A stretch of DNA of 64,000 nt, from positions 434,001-498,000 of the forward strand of contig WTXI01000019.1 of NCBI GenBank assembly GCA_022376515.1, written 5' to 3'. The position numbers were made by a program, and so were the translations under genes. Position 1 is the first letter of the stretch, and every line of letters begins with the position of its first letter. The notes beneath the pieces were generated by a model that saw nothing but the letters and a program-made list of their open reading frames with translations, did not search any database and was not told the DNA's origin. The stretch comes from Lactifluus volemus (Eukaryota > Basidiomycota > Agaricomycetes > Russulales > Russulaceae). Positions 11,040-23,399 of this stretch are shown in pieces.

Positions 11040-12540
11040 CGCGGAAGAAAAGAAAAGAGATATCAGTTATGACAGTTAATTACATAGTCCCATATACAAC
11101 GAAGATGCCCTCCACTGAACGACTGCCTATGGTCCAGAATCAGATGAATCCTCGTACATCCAGTTCCTTTTATCCTTTCAAGTAGAGAATGTCAAGGCAA
11201 GTGGGCCATGCCTTAAACTATGCCCTAGTGAAAAATGCTGTACGGTGGCCCTTCAGGAGGATGTCTTGACGAACCCGAGGGGTGCGGCTAAGGCACCAGT
11301 GGGGAATTTGACTTTCGTCGCTTGTCGAGTGCGTGCCCCTGATGAAGGAAGTTGCAAAAGTCTCATGCTTGACAGTGGTGGCAGGCCGTAAGTGATCGTC
11401 TGAAATTGCTACATTCCTGACGGTACCAGGTGTGTCTTCTGCACTTCCAGGGCTACGCATCAGAGCCCACAGATGGCAGAGAGGAAGAATCTTCGCACGG
11501 ACATCGTGACCGTGCATGTTGACCGCTTATAAGTTACCTCTGTGCTCCCTCCCATTCTTGCGGACTTTCTTTTGCTCGGTGTTATGTGAGCAGGTAGGTG
11601 GATATCTAGAATTTAGAGTCACGACAGCGACGGAGATTGTTTTATAAGAAGCGAGGATAGTTGGTGAGAATGGCCCGGGGTGAGTCGACGACTAGGGAAA
11701 TTAACAGCAAGAAACTGGTGAGTGAAACTAGGAAAGAAAGACGAGAGCATTGGACGCAGAGGAAATGGGAGGACTGGCGAGCAGACGCACGGTCGGAGTT
11801 TAGGCACCAAAGCAAATCATGGACCGCTGAGGCATCTTCCGAACGCCTGTCTTTACACCTGACCGCCTTCACCGTCACCCACAGCCTCTAACAGCTGTCC
11901 ACTCCCAGGATCAACATCAGCTGCGTGAGCAACTACAGAAGGGAAAAAATGATGGGCATGTCGCCTGGATACCCCTTTGCTGGATGACTACCTAACCATC
12001 TCAATCACGGTAGCCAGTGGGAGACGAAGAGAGTGGGCTTTATTCGGAACAGACATCGAGATGTGATGTACGCTACCTAACGATCTCATTAACCTTCTAA
12101 ACGAAAGGCTGAGCTTGCATAGTACCTCATTAGTAGAGTCGTTACAATCAATCGTTTTGCCTTATCATGTGCCTTGTGATTGTCCCCGCCAGCTTCCACA
12201 GCATGGTTTTCCTGCAGTGTCTTCGTGGTTTTCACCTCCGGTCCTCCGAACTAAACCATCAAAAGATGTGGAACTGCCAAAAATATGTGACATTTTACAC
12301 ATAGTAGGCCCTTTTTTACTGGCTTTGTCCTACGTTGAAACGATTCAATTGCTACGAGGGGGGAGACAGATGCGTACGTCGCGTCAAGCGCTTGAAAAGG
12401 TCACTGACTCGCTTCAGTTTACCACCTGAAACAGACTGGCCAAAAGTGGTACGGACCACTTTTCGAGGATTCTCACAGATTTCGGTTTTTGCCTCACACA
12501 GGCAGATCCGTGCGCAGATGATGTCCTGATACTCGCCAAA
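11040..12540. other. Spacer between units 1 and 2, no supported gene
   Basis: Short open frames only, for example 11661-11891 + (Arg/Glu-rich, KERREHWTQRKWEDWRADAR) and 11517-11218 -. None shows a known motif, splice support or a copy elsewhere in the window. A decayed retroelement begins at the right end. Confidence 0.35.
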
Positions 12541-12542
12541 CT

Positions 12543-13190
12543 ACCGTGACGTTCTCGCCCTCTCAGGCAGCATACATCGCCATCATCACTAAACGCTTTG
12601 GGCTCGCCGAGCTGCAGAAAACTCCCATGCTGCAGAGCGGCGCAGTTTATTCGAAGGACGACACCCCTTCAGATCCGTCCTACGTTACCAGAAAGAAGAA
12701 TTCATGGTACCGCGAGGCCGCCAAGGCGATCGCCGGGAGTCTCATGCACGCTTGCGGTAGCCACTCGACCAGAAATAGATTCACCTTATCTCAGTTCCTC
12801 GAGAATCCGGGGTAGCACCATCGGAAATCAAGCGGATCTTCTACTACATTTCTGGCACCAAAGACCTCGAACTCACCTTCGGCGGAGATGCCACGCCTTG
12901 TGCGGCTGCACAGACGCCAACGGTGCTACTAGCATGCAGCCGCACCAGCGCGCCATGTTTGGGCACGCATTTTCTATTGAACTAAGGGCGGTCCTCGGGG
13001 TTCACATGAGCAGGATCTTGTGACGCTCTGCAGACCCAGGATGTGATGGCGACGCAGGGTGAAAAGGGGGCTGTCTGGCTTCTCGCGTAGCAGGAGAACT
13101 TGTATTCATCACTTCATAATACGATTATGTTACGCTACGATTACAAGGCGCACTGAAGCTCGCCACGGACGATAACTAGTGAGATAGAAC
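12543..13190 (+). mobile_element. Ty1/Copia pol relic (reverse transcriptase end and RNase H)
   Basis: The frame reading SPSQAAYIAIITKRFGLAEL, then KTPMLQSGAVYSKDD and YREAAKAIAGSLMHA, is the segment after the RT core in Copia polyproteins (family pattern: QxxYI..ll..F.m...kp...P......ls......YR..vGsLmYl). Downstream in another frame IKRIFYYISGTKDLELTFGG and GCTDANGATSMQPHQRAMFG match the link to RNase H (family: RiLrYLkGT.d.gL.y, DADwA....RrStsGy). Stops and frame changes separate the blocks, and no LTRs or integrase are visible. It is a dead fragment. Confidence 0.75.
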
Positions 13191-13834
13191 CAAAGACATT
13201 AACATTTCATCGCCAAACCGATCAACGTGGGGGGATCGTGGTCTCGTATTGCCGGCGCGATGTGCTGACAAAGCCGCTACCCTTAGATGCCTGGAGGGTC
13301 GCTCGATAGACCGGCCTAGGTCCGCGCCATACGCGCTTGCCAGGGAGTAATGTAATGCGATGATACGGTGGGAGATGTTGGAGGGCCGAGGGGGGAACAC
13401 CGAGGACTTGGGGATCATCACAAGCACCCATGCAGCCTGGGGTCACGTTGCGCATGCCACGCCCCAACATGCGATGAAAACTTAAGATGGTGTCTTGGAT
13501 TCTCTGGTGGGACCTGTGCAACACCAGAACAGTTCGTGAGCCTCAAGCACCCCAATTCGGAGTCCGTACCTATGGTCAGGTGAATGCCATTTGAAGATGC
13601 TCTTCTGTGACCCATGAAGGCCACATCATCGGATGTCGCACATCACAAATCAGATCAAATCTTGGGCATAACGGGCTGTACGCGAGCTCGACAACGCGTT
13701 GGGGTCAAGTGTAACAGTAATCGAAGGGCTCGGGTCGGGTTTTGGCACCTTGAGCTGCGAGAGTGTCACGGAGGCGTGGGAGGCACCCTCGTCGCGCAAC
13801 GGCCACCATTTGACTATCGCCCATTGATGCGCCC
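13191..13834. other. Spacer left of unit 2, nothing recognised
   Basis: About 640 bp with short open frames on both strands and no motif, repeat or RNA signal that I can support. Confidence 0.3.
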
Positions 13835-14049
13835 ACAGCCGCTTGGAAAAGAATGACGGCCTATTATCCGTCTTGAGGTGTCAAGATCCCGGCGGTTGAG
13901 AAATATAAACACTACGTACATGGCCATGCCCAACTCCGACCCCTTGGTCGTGCGAAACAGACATACATTGTGCCACGTCACTCCCTGGTCACTAAACATT
14001 TCGCTTAAGGATGAGTGAAGTGAAAGGAAAGGGAACAAGGCCTTTATCC

Positions 14050-15210
14050 AGCCATGGTTAGGTTGAAGAACTGCCGGCGTGACCTCACACACCACGTGTC
14101 AACGCATATACCCGTGTTCAATTACACCTCCGGTTCGTCAACTCATGTCCGGTCAAGTGTCCGGTCTCAAAGATTGACATGGCCCTCAAACCATCTGCAT
14201 GTATCCCTGACAGTATTTCCATCCACATGGTTAGCAGAGTCTGCTTGCTGTCCACTATAGCTCTCATTTCTGACGCGTGGTCCTGGTCCTGACAGGGCAG
14301 TAACTTCAAGTTGTACTCCGAGCAGATTTTCGTTCACTGTAGCTCAGTGAAGACGTGTTCTCAAAAACCTGGGGACATTTGATAAGACTTTAGAGAGAAT
14401 AAGAATTGGCTCTGAATGGGTAGGAAGGAGAGGAGCGCTAGGTGCGTACCGCCACCACCACTCTCATTTCTTCTGCGGTCACCTTTACCTTCCGTTTCTC
14501 TAGCTACTCGCTTGTTATTAATAATTCCTCATGTTATTATCATGTCATCCAAATACAAATTGCAGCTGTCATACCGACGCGTACACGATACGCTCTCCGT
14601 TGCCCTGGCTTGATTCTGGACCACTCATAAATTGCAATCCGTGATACTAACACTTGGCGTCCCTCAACATACTGACGCTATGGCCAGCCTCAAGAGCACT
14701 CGTTGAAGCTTTGAAGGTGCAACTGCAGGCGGCTACCAGGTGGCCACGGAACTCCGTGGCACAGGCTCGAGCGCAGTGCAACTCGCACCTTAAATAATCA
14801 ATATAGAAGGCAGTTAAGGAGTGAATCTTGCTCACATTTTCTTCGCGCAGGGCTTCCAGATTCCGGACCAGATCCGAGCCTTGGGGGTGGACAGGTATGT
14901 GTTATTGGTCAGCCTTTCGAAAGTTGGGTTACAGATCTTTCGTATACACGCCTGCATCTCTAGATGTCTTTGGATATCGTTTGCAAGCCAGAAAACGAGC
15001 CTCAGACGAACTACTCGATCCCCTCAGCGACTTCAGCGAGAAAGAGATAACCAAGCTCATCCGAGACTCTGAGAAGGGTTCACCTGGGCAATATCCTACG
15101 TTCTCCGTGGAAAGCGATAAGCTAAACACAAGCAACTAACCGCTTCAAGAATGCCGTGGGTTTTGACGTAGTGACCAGACTTGATATTGAAGATCTATTA
15201 GCCATACCTT
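14050..15210 (+). pseudogene. Relic of an unidentified + strand gene, copy 2 (best-preserved 3' part)
   Basis: The 3' part splices well. An exon GFQIPDQIRALGVDR (acceptor CGCGCAG at about 14850) ends at a GTATGT donor near 14895. After a 43-bp intron ending TTACAG, the frame continues SFVYTPASLDVFGYRLQARK, then RASDELLDPLSDFSEKEITK and GSPGQYPTFSVESDK. A further block downstream reads FDVVTRLDIEDLLAIP. The upstream blocks (around TELRGTG) have stops. I do not recognise this protein; it is not part of the NLR and lies on the opposite strand. It could still be a shortened active gene, but the broken 5' part argues against that. Confidence 0.45.
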
Positions 15211-15287
15211 AGAAAGACTCGCTGGCATGCAGCAATTGAATTCGAAGGAACACTAATCGGAGTTTGCATAGTAATATACATGTGACT

Positions 15288-18200
15288 CTATTTAGATGAA
15301 CTGTGAACGTATACCGTAGCCCAATTTAATCCATACACAAATTTTGAGAGATCTACCTCCGTTCTATCTTTGCCAGCAATCCAGACCGTGTTAGCTTTAT
15401 GAAGATATGGCCGGTGAATGGGAGGAATCCACAAAAGGAGTTCTTTATCTTCCCCATACATCCACCCATCACTATTGACCAGGAATTTCTCCATAAAGTA
15501 TTCTGCTCTGCGTTTCCCTACATGAATCATGTGATCTCGTAAGGTCGAGGTGATAGGCTGCCCATCCAAAGTGGACGCACCAGAGTTAGTCGATTGGGTG
15601 AGTCCGGTAGACGAGCCCACAATATCCTGTCCCGTTGTGGCATCCCACATCCGAATCGTGCTATCCCTCGAGCCGGAAATGATCCGCTGTCCGTCTGGTG
15701 AGAATACAACCGAGTTGACCGATTCAGTGTGTCCGATAAACGGGCCCACTACGGCCGTCCCTGTAGCAGAATCCCACAAGCGAATCGTGCGATCGTACGA
15801 GGCCGATGCAATGCGCCGCCCGTCTGGTGAGAATGCAACAGCGACGACGCTATCGGCGTGTCCAGTAAACGGGCTTGCTACTACCTGTCCTGTCACAGAA
15901 TCCCATACACGAATCGTGTGATCGAATGAGGCTGAGGCAATTCGCCGCCCGTCCGGTGAAAACGCGACAGATTCGACCCACTGAGTGTGGCCATTAAACG
16001 GGCCCGCTACGACCTCTCCTGTCGCAGCATCCCATACTCGAATCGTGCAGTCATCTGAGGCAGAGGCGATGCGCTTCCCGTCCGGTGAGAATGCAACAGA
16101 GCGGACCGCCTCAGTGTGTCCAGTAAGCGGGCCCACTACAACCTCTCCCGTTATGGCGTCCCACACACAAACCGTGCGATCCTCCGAGGCCGACGCAATG
16201 TGTTGTCCGTCCGGCGAGAATGCAATACAGTAGACTATGTCGGTATGTCCAGTAAACGGGCCCGCTATAATATTTCCTGTCGCGGTATCCCACATGCAAA
16301 TCGTGCGATCTTCCGAGGCTGAGGCGATCCGCTCACCGTCAGGTGAGAACGCAACAGAGAAGGCCCAATCCGTGTGGCCAGTAAACGGACTTCCTATGAC
16401 CTCTCCTGTTGTGGCATCCCACACACAAACTGTGCAATCTGCAGAGGCCGAGGCTATCCGTTGCCCATCTGGTGAGAGTGCAACAGAAAATATCGCTTGG
16501 GTATGTCCGGTAAACGAGGCCCCTGCCACTCCTTTTCTGGGATGCCACACGCAAACCGTGTGGTCAAATGAGGCCGAGGCAATGCGCTGCCCGTCAGGTG
16601 AGACTGAAGCAGAATATATGGAATATGTGTGTCCAGTAAATGGGCCTGCTACGATCTGACCTGTTGCGGAATCCCACACGCGAATCGTGCGATCGCCCGA
16701 GGCTGAGGTGATGTGTTTCCCGTCCGGAGAGAATGCGATAGAGAAGATAGGAGCGGTGTGTCCAGTAAATGGGCCGGCTACCACCTTTCCTGTTGCGGTA
16801 TCCCACACACAAATTGTGCGATCGTACGAGGCCGAAGCGACGCGCTTCCCGTCCGGTGAGAATACAACACACCTAGCCCATTCCGTGTGTCCAGTATACG
16901 GGCCTGCTACGACCTCTCCGGTTGCAGCATCCCACATGCGAATCGTACAATCTCGAGAAGCAGAGGCGATATGTTGGCCATCTGGTGAGAATGTAACAAA
17001 GAAGACCTCGGCGACGTGTCCAGTAAACGGGCCCGCTACCACCATTCCTGTTGCGGCATCCCAAATACAATCGTGTGATCATCCGAGGCTGAGGCGATGT
17101 GTTGCCCGTTAGGTGAGAATGCAACGCATCTGACCCAATCCGTATGTCCAGTAAATGGTCCCGCTACGACCTGTCCTGTTGCGGCATCCCACACGCAAAT
17201 CGTGCAGTCCTCCGAGGCCGATGCGATGCGTTTCCCGTCAGGCGAGAATGCGACAGAGAAGACTTCTTTGGTGTGTCCAGTAAACGGCCCGCTAAAATTT
17301 CCCCCGTCGTAGCATCCCACACACGAATGGTCGATCTTCCGAGGCTGATGCGATCCGCTGCCCATCTGGGGAGAATATAACTGAGTAGACTGGTCCGTCA
17401 TGTGCTTGAATAGTCATTTCCAATGCTGGCCAATCAGACAACTGTCCGCGTCTCAGCACCAATGTATGGGGGAATAGGTGAAGGTGGTGCTCGACGATGC
17501 GGGAAGAGGACGGCGCAAAAGGGAGAGCAGATATATATATATGCGGGACGCTTCTTGATATCGCCATCCCGAAATACCGCACAAATGCGAACGCATCATC
17601 CACTAATGCCAACAGATATCAACCTCTGATTGGAATGATGCTGAAATTGTACCCCAAGAGTTACTACATGTCGTATAATATGATTATAGCCCCTACCTTC
17701 TGATCAGACTGCAGCCATGTGTTCAGAGATGACAATGTTCGCGATGCAAGACCGACACTGTTCTTGACGCTAAGAACTTCCAGCCAAAAGAGAAACCTTG
17801 TCTCGAACAGCGATGAAGTTTTGGAAAGAGGTCCTGTTCAACACCAAGACGTTCTAAATGATCCCCCAAAAATACGCAGCCATACGATAGAGCAGGTGGA
17901 ACATATTTCGCAATCGAGATTCTAGATCTGGCACGTCCTGTTGGCAATGATGACGATTCCAGTTTGCAAATGTTGAACTTGAGCTCATTCAGCATTAATC
18001 CAAGACAGGAATGTGCCAGCTGACGGTGAGCCCTGCCAAGGTCGATGTGAAATACTCCACTCTTCTCATCGGCCAGGAAGTCACGAAATGAGGTATGGAG
18101 AGCGACGATCGGGAGGGTATCGTTGGATGAGGTCACGTTACTGAGAAGTGAGCCAAGGTGACGGAGCATCTCGACAACGCATTCCGAATCCTCGGGGTCA

Positions 18201-20845
18201 GGGTCATCAGGGTCATCCTGGGCGCATGTCGTCGCAGAGTGTCAAAGAACTGATGGAAAGGGGTACGAAAGCAGCAAAAAGCTGTCCCATCACGGAACGA
18301 AATAGGGTCTGTGCTGCAACCGGTTTGAAATAGCCTTCCAGAACTTCTCCATATAGCTGATCCAAAGGATCTTGCCCATCCCGACCTCGAGAGTGCCCCA
18401 ACAGACGCTGTATCACCTGCTTCTTGCTAAACCCAAAGCTAGGAGGAGGATAGTTTATGAGCCGGAAGCAACGGCTGCCCACTGAAACAATCCTTCCGCT
18501 GCGTCGCGAGCTTAACGCCATGTCGTTCAAACAGGTTCAAAGGGAGTTCGCTCCGGAGATATAACCCAATATCTTGCTCCGTTTTGCAGCCAGTTGTGAT
18601 CGTCCATATAGAGGGTGCGTACGGACAACGCATTAAGAACGCATGTTCGATGCCGTTCTCCGGCCTCGAGGTGATGAGGATGCGGAAATTGGATGGGAAC
18701 TCGAACAGATGTTGAGCTAGAAAGTCGTGCAACCCATTTTGACCGATCGTATCACCACTCTCATCCAACGCATCGATCACGATAAGGATTGGGTCGCTAG
18801 ACGGAACGTTCTTGACTGGTTCGAGGATAAGGGATTCGAAGAGTGTGCAATAATGTCGAGTATACGAAGGACGGATCATTCTTCAGTACCCTCCCGAGAG
18901 CTAATTTGAACGGAGGATAGCGATCGGAGAGATCGCGAGCGAGCGTCGTGAACAGCTGGTAAGTTTCGTCTTTCGATCCCTCTTTCCGCAAAAATGCGAA
19001 GTAAGTGCAGAGGCACTTGTTCTGGAATAGACGTGCGACCTCATGAGCGATTGAAGACTTTCCTGTGCCTGCTGGCCGAGGAGCACGAGTCCACGTTGAG
19101 ATTCAGGACTCTGACCCACTTGACGATATGATCCAAAAAGTCTTCGCGTGTTCCCGGAAGACAGCGCTTCCCATTGCCATATCGCCAGCCTCCTTATAAG
19201 GCAATTCTCTGATTTTTGCGTAATTCTTTGTGCCCTCGTCAGGAAGATTATCCGACAATTGTATTACCATTAGGACTACGCACCAGCTTCTAGCACAGCA
19301 ATCCCAGTGACGACGGCAGTACGCGCGAGGAAATTATCTCGCAGTCGAGCGAGGCTTGTGCGGTACTCGTCAATTTTCGCATCAACTTGACTGAGGACAT
19401 TCTTCAAAGTCCGCTTTACTGAAAATCAAATGTTCATGACGAATGGCCAATAAGAGAGGTCAAGTCGACGTACCGACTTGCACATCCTCCGCATACGATA
19501 TGATAAATCTGGCACATTCCGAGACGCACTCCAGCATCTCATCCAGGATTCTTGCCTGAGTGGACGCTGGTTCCATATCCTTCAAGGCGTCCGCCTCCCT
19601 TGAAAATTCAAAAGCTCTTGTATCGCCTTGAGTAGTGTTTGGACATTGTCGTCACGCTGAAGCTGGAGTAGCAAAGTCTGGCGATTGATGAAACCCATTG
19701 AACGCTCCCTGTCCTCCATCAAGGCATGGAGACACACCTCGGGAATCTTTGAGAGCAGCTTCCATGCTAAATGTGCATGGGGGAGCAACTGAAGCGCGAA
19801 CGCTAGCTCAGCAAAGCAAAGGGTGGCAAAATCGATGTGAGACATACATCTGCGATTGGACCGATAGCGTCGAGTACTTGCTTGATAACACCAATCGCAC
19901 CCTCCATGCCGTCATCGCATCCATACCTTTCATGGCTTCCTCGGCACGATCGACCAGTGGGATCTCCATGTGGCCATCTTGTACTGGTCTCACAGGAGTA
20001 TTCCCCTGGTAGGAAGGTCACCAGGACGTGCACCACCTCCTTCGGCACCAGAATTGTCCAGTGCTGTCGTTTTAGGACGTGGGGTAGTGGCTGTCGCATT
20101 TAGAGAGTTCGTCGACGTAGTGATAGTCAAGAGGAGTGTGGCCGGCTCTCTTAAGTGTCTACCAGGTCCATCGGCATTACTGAAAACTATCTCAAATTCT
20201 ACCATGTAGGATGCTCAGCAAGCGCATGGGTAAGAATTCGAAGGAATAGACGGACCACGTCGAGCTTCGCAGGTGATCTCCTGCCTTCCGAGAAGGATGT
20301 CTGTCCGCACGTTCCTCTTCGCATAAAGAGATATTGTAATACCGGAGAGTGGTGGTAAGGCACTGCAGGAGAGTCAGTTGGACCTGGATATAAAAATCCG
20401 ACACTGGCAGCTCTCACAATGCATCAACCTTTTCGTTCCACTCCACGTGCTGCGCCACGCTCTGCCTCGATCGTGTCTGCCATGTATTCTTCTCGTTGGT
20501 CACTGTAACATAGAAATGTCTCTCTTTACCCGTGAGGACTTTAAGATGAGGAAGATTGTGCGCCCTGAGGACTGACAAGAGGGAGAGATTTAGTACTGAT
20601 CAGAGTAGAATTACTAAGATAGGTACCAGTGACCTCGAGCTGGGGTATACTCGATTGGATTCCGCTGGCCTGGTCGCTGATCGCGCTAATCAAAGGCAAT
20701 CATCGTAGTAAATAAGAATCGAAAACGAAGATGAAGTGACTGATGTACCCGATTCCGGAGTTTGGAGGATCTGACTATAGTAATGGTTAACAGGAGCATC
20801 GGCATCAGGCGTGAAAGGCGTTGTATTCGGTTGTGGAAGAGCCAT
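15288..20845 (-). pseudogene. NLR-like STAND gene, copy 2 (multiple frameshifts)
   Basis: Same architecture and order as copy 1: C2-like exons, NACHT (LIVIDALDESGD still readable; the Walker A region is shifted), 14 WD40 repeats and the same C-terminal tail (IPPIHRPYLHKANTVW). The frame breaks many times, usually by loss of one base relative to copies 1 and 3: near 17070 and 17295-17335 in the first WD40 repeats; near 17900-17950, 18230, 18465, 18590 and 18865 in the NACHT exon; near 19075; and in the N-terminal exons near 19610, 19830, 19910 and 20005. The 3' two thirds of the WD40 exon (15288-17045) stays open. The first exon uses MALPQPNTTPFTPDADAP (ATG at 20845), then loses one base near 20770. 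Decay is the simplest reading; consensus errors in a near-repeat are the alternative. Confidence 0.8.
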
Positions 20846-21289
20846 CGTAAAATGAAGTGAGAAGTTGAGACAAGCACTGGCATCGCCGCCGCATGTTCCA
20901 GGGCTGCTGTTGGCAAGCCTCGCTTCATTGGGAACAAACAACAAACAACGATTACGTTGACATGTTGACACCTACTGGCAGTCCAAAATATTTCGTGCGA
21001 GTACTATCGCTCACGTAGATTTTCAGGGCATGAATAAGAGAATAATAACTTCGAATCAGAGGGGAAGCTCTCTCCGGTGTGCACGTGCAAATTCACCCAA
21101 TCGGGAAGCGTTCCGGTCACTTTTCAAATGCTGAAAGTGCTAGCTCTGACATGCCTCGAAAGACAGGTTGGGAGATGCTCGCATTGCTCGGCGTGGCGGC
21201 GATAGCCTTGTCTGGTCAATGCCGATAGATTTGGGCGGGCTCGATCTCAGTCCCGACGCGTCTATTCGGCATGTGGCTGGATGCTTATT

Positions 21290-21815
21290 AAAATGGCATT
21301 CTCCGATTCGTCTTCTCCCCGCGCGTCGTCGGGCGTCTCGGTCCAGCATACCTGATCATCTTCACCATGTTCCCGTTCGAGAATCTGGCGGCGCGCTATA
21401 TCACCCGTGGGCATGATGGCGCCAATGAGATTGTATGGCTCGTCGTCTTGTTGCAGCTCTCGTCAATTTGCATAACCGACATAGGATTCAGTGCGTCGTT
21501 TTCGCGACCGCGACGCCCCATCACTGATATATTTGTGCGCAAAGGCTCGGTATTCGTGTTCGTAGCTGCGGCAGCGCCGAACAAGCGTTCGCTTGGCGCA
21601 ACGAACGGCCTCCCCAAGACCGTGGTTGCTTTCCAGTTCATTGTTGGGCCCGCGCCGCCGCATCGCTGTTTGCGTTCTCGCTCGCAAGTGATGTCTTTAG
21701 TGGGAATTTTTTCTATGTCGTGCTCCTCGCATTCGTCCGTGTCCCGCTCTGCGTCGCAGCTCAGGCGGCTCAGCTGCCGAGGCACACATGGAAGCACGGG
21801 GATGGCAAGTAACCT
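21290..21815 (+). pseudogene. MFS transporter C-terminal relic, unit 2
   Basis: Reads AYLIIFTMFPFENLAARYIT, WLVVLLQLSSICITDIGFSA and VFVFVAAAAPNKRSLGATNG, then in a shifted frame FIVGPA...PHR. This is the last part of an MFS transporter; the A-P-N-K-R-S-L-G-A-T-N-G-L loop before the final helices is characteristic of fungal MFS drug/peptide-type transporters. The N-terminal half is absent and frames shift (near 21620 and 21660), so it is not functional. The copy at 30430-30905 is homologous. Confidence 0.7.
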
Positions 21816-22349
21816 AGCAGTAGCTCGCATTCCCTCGAACCCTGTGTTCCAAATATGCGAATCGCATATCGTTATTTTACTCCTACGGTACTGTGGCATA
21901 TAAAGCCATCGCAATTGGTGCCACGTAAGTTCATAGAGGCGTCACTCCCTGTAAATGAATACTAAATACTGTGATGACGGGTGCGACCCTGACAGTGCGG
22001 GAGCCGAGTTGAACGCAACCTGTTGCTGCGTAGGCACGCCGTGTGACGCGCGGATTGATGGGCGGAAGCGAGGGAGAGACAGTTGATGATGCCTTGCTGC
22101 TCCGTTACCTCACGATTTGGAGAGTAAGTAAATTGAAATCTCATAAGCTACTATAGTAGTAAGGCGTTTGGGATGATGGCGAAGATAGTCCTACGAATCT
22201 AATGGCTGGGAATAACAGATGGTGGTGCAAGGCCAGCTGTGCAGCCTTTAATTGGAACTACATTGTGCGCCACGCTCCAGTCTTTACGTCTCGGGCTCAG
22301 TGTAAAGTCACACGGCAACGACAGCTCAAATCCTCGAGCCAAATCACCC

Positions 22350-22890
22350 TTATGTCCCTCTGAAAGCAATTGCTTTGGCGGCCTCGAGTACCTTGCGCAC
22401 CTTATCACTCCGTGACGTTTTTGTACAGCATGATCTGGAAGCGCTCGAAGTCGGTGAGTGTTCGCCGCTTCTCTACCACAGCACGCTTCTTCGCTCATAC
22501 CGTTGATTCCCATTTAGCAACAACCTCAGCTTTCTCGACGTATTTCTTCACAATGCCAGAGCTGGCGCCGCGTGGATGTTTTGGAACGGTGAGAGGTGTG
22601 AGGGTGAGGTGGTGATAGGGAAAGGCCTGGCGCGGAACGCGGGCTGTCGATGACTGCCTGAGTATCAAGAGTAAGGAAACATGAAAGTGATGATCGGCTG
22701 ATATGCTCACCCCTGTTGTGGTCGATTATTTCAGCAATGATAGCTATGTGACCTGCACGAGGGCCAGCTTTGAGAAACACAACTGTACAAGTTTAAGTTG
22801 TTGGAACGGGAAATGAAAGTAGTTTCAACTTACCCGGCCAACCTCTACGAAGAGAGGGAAATTTGATTCAAACTGGGATGATCAATGTCA
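22350..22890 (-). pseudogene. RPL14: 60S ribosomal protein eL14 pseudogene
   Basis: Blocks in order on the - strand: FVEVGR (about 22850), VVFLKAGPRAGHIAIIAEII and DHNR (22790-22726), AVIDSP, then VPRQAFPYHHLTLTPLTV, then KKYVEKAEVVAKWEST and, after a stop, AKKRAVVEKRRTLTDFERFQ-IML. This is the eL14 order (KOW-type N-terminus, then the L14e core). Defects: TGG to TGA after WESTV (22505 area), a missing base at the first intron/exon join, a loss of several bases between AVIDSP and VPRQAF, and further loss after IMLYK. Two intron-like gaps (a GTAAGT donor and a GTGAGC donor) remain, so it came from genomic duplication, not retrotransposition. A working eL14 must exist elsewhere in the genome. 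Confidence 0.75.
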
Positions 22891-23345
22891 GATGAGCCCC
22901 ACACTCATTGAGAGCTCCGCTGCAGATCTAGAAATTGTCAAGCCATTGGTGGTGCATCCAATACCGTAAAGTGGGATCCACGATAATAAACAGCTCTGAT
23001 CGCCTCAGGTGACATGGCACGACTGTTTCTCTGTTTCTGCAACATTCGGACGCATGAAAATGTCTTGAAGTTATGTTCGTTGTTGTCGATGGCGTCGAGG
23101 AATGAAAGTTTGAGCGGAGTCTCAATGAGATAGCTGACAACTCTTCCCACGACCAAAATTCCCCTCTGCCGCACACGCAGATCGGGGAGCCACGTCCCTA
23201 CACCTCCTTCCCTAAAGGCGTGTATGAACATTTTGCAGTCGCATGCGAAACTTTGGCTTCGAAGGGTGAGCGCTGCGCAAAAAATGTGACGAGTTGGTCC
23301 AGCTAAAAGATGACCATCGACGTATTGCTACGAGTGCGATGCCTT
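22891..23345. other. Spacer between units 2 and 3, nothing recognised
   Basis: Overlapping open frames on the - strand (23231-22928) show no known motif. It may include an upstream part of the eL14 duplicate, but no first exon was found. Confidence 0.3.
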
Positions 23346-23399
23346 CGGTGTCTTGGTCGTGCGCCCCACCGTATTTGTATCAGACAAGCATGGTGTTAC

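Larger units (their letters stand above)
13835..22320. repeat. Tandem unit 2 (of 3): + strand gene relic, NLR copy 2, MFS relic
   Basis: Matches unit 1 from about 3541 and unit 3 from about 23350. At the right it continues beyond the NLR through an MFS transporter relic (matching 30.4-30.9 kb) to near 22320, where a block ending in GTAAAGTCACAC is shared with about 31470. Unit 2 is the most degraded of the three. Edges are approximate. Confidence 0.75.
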
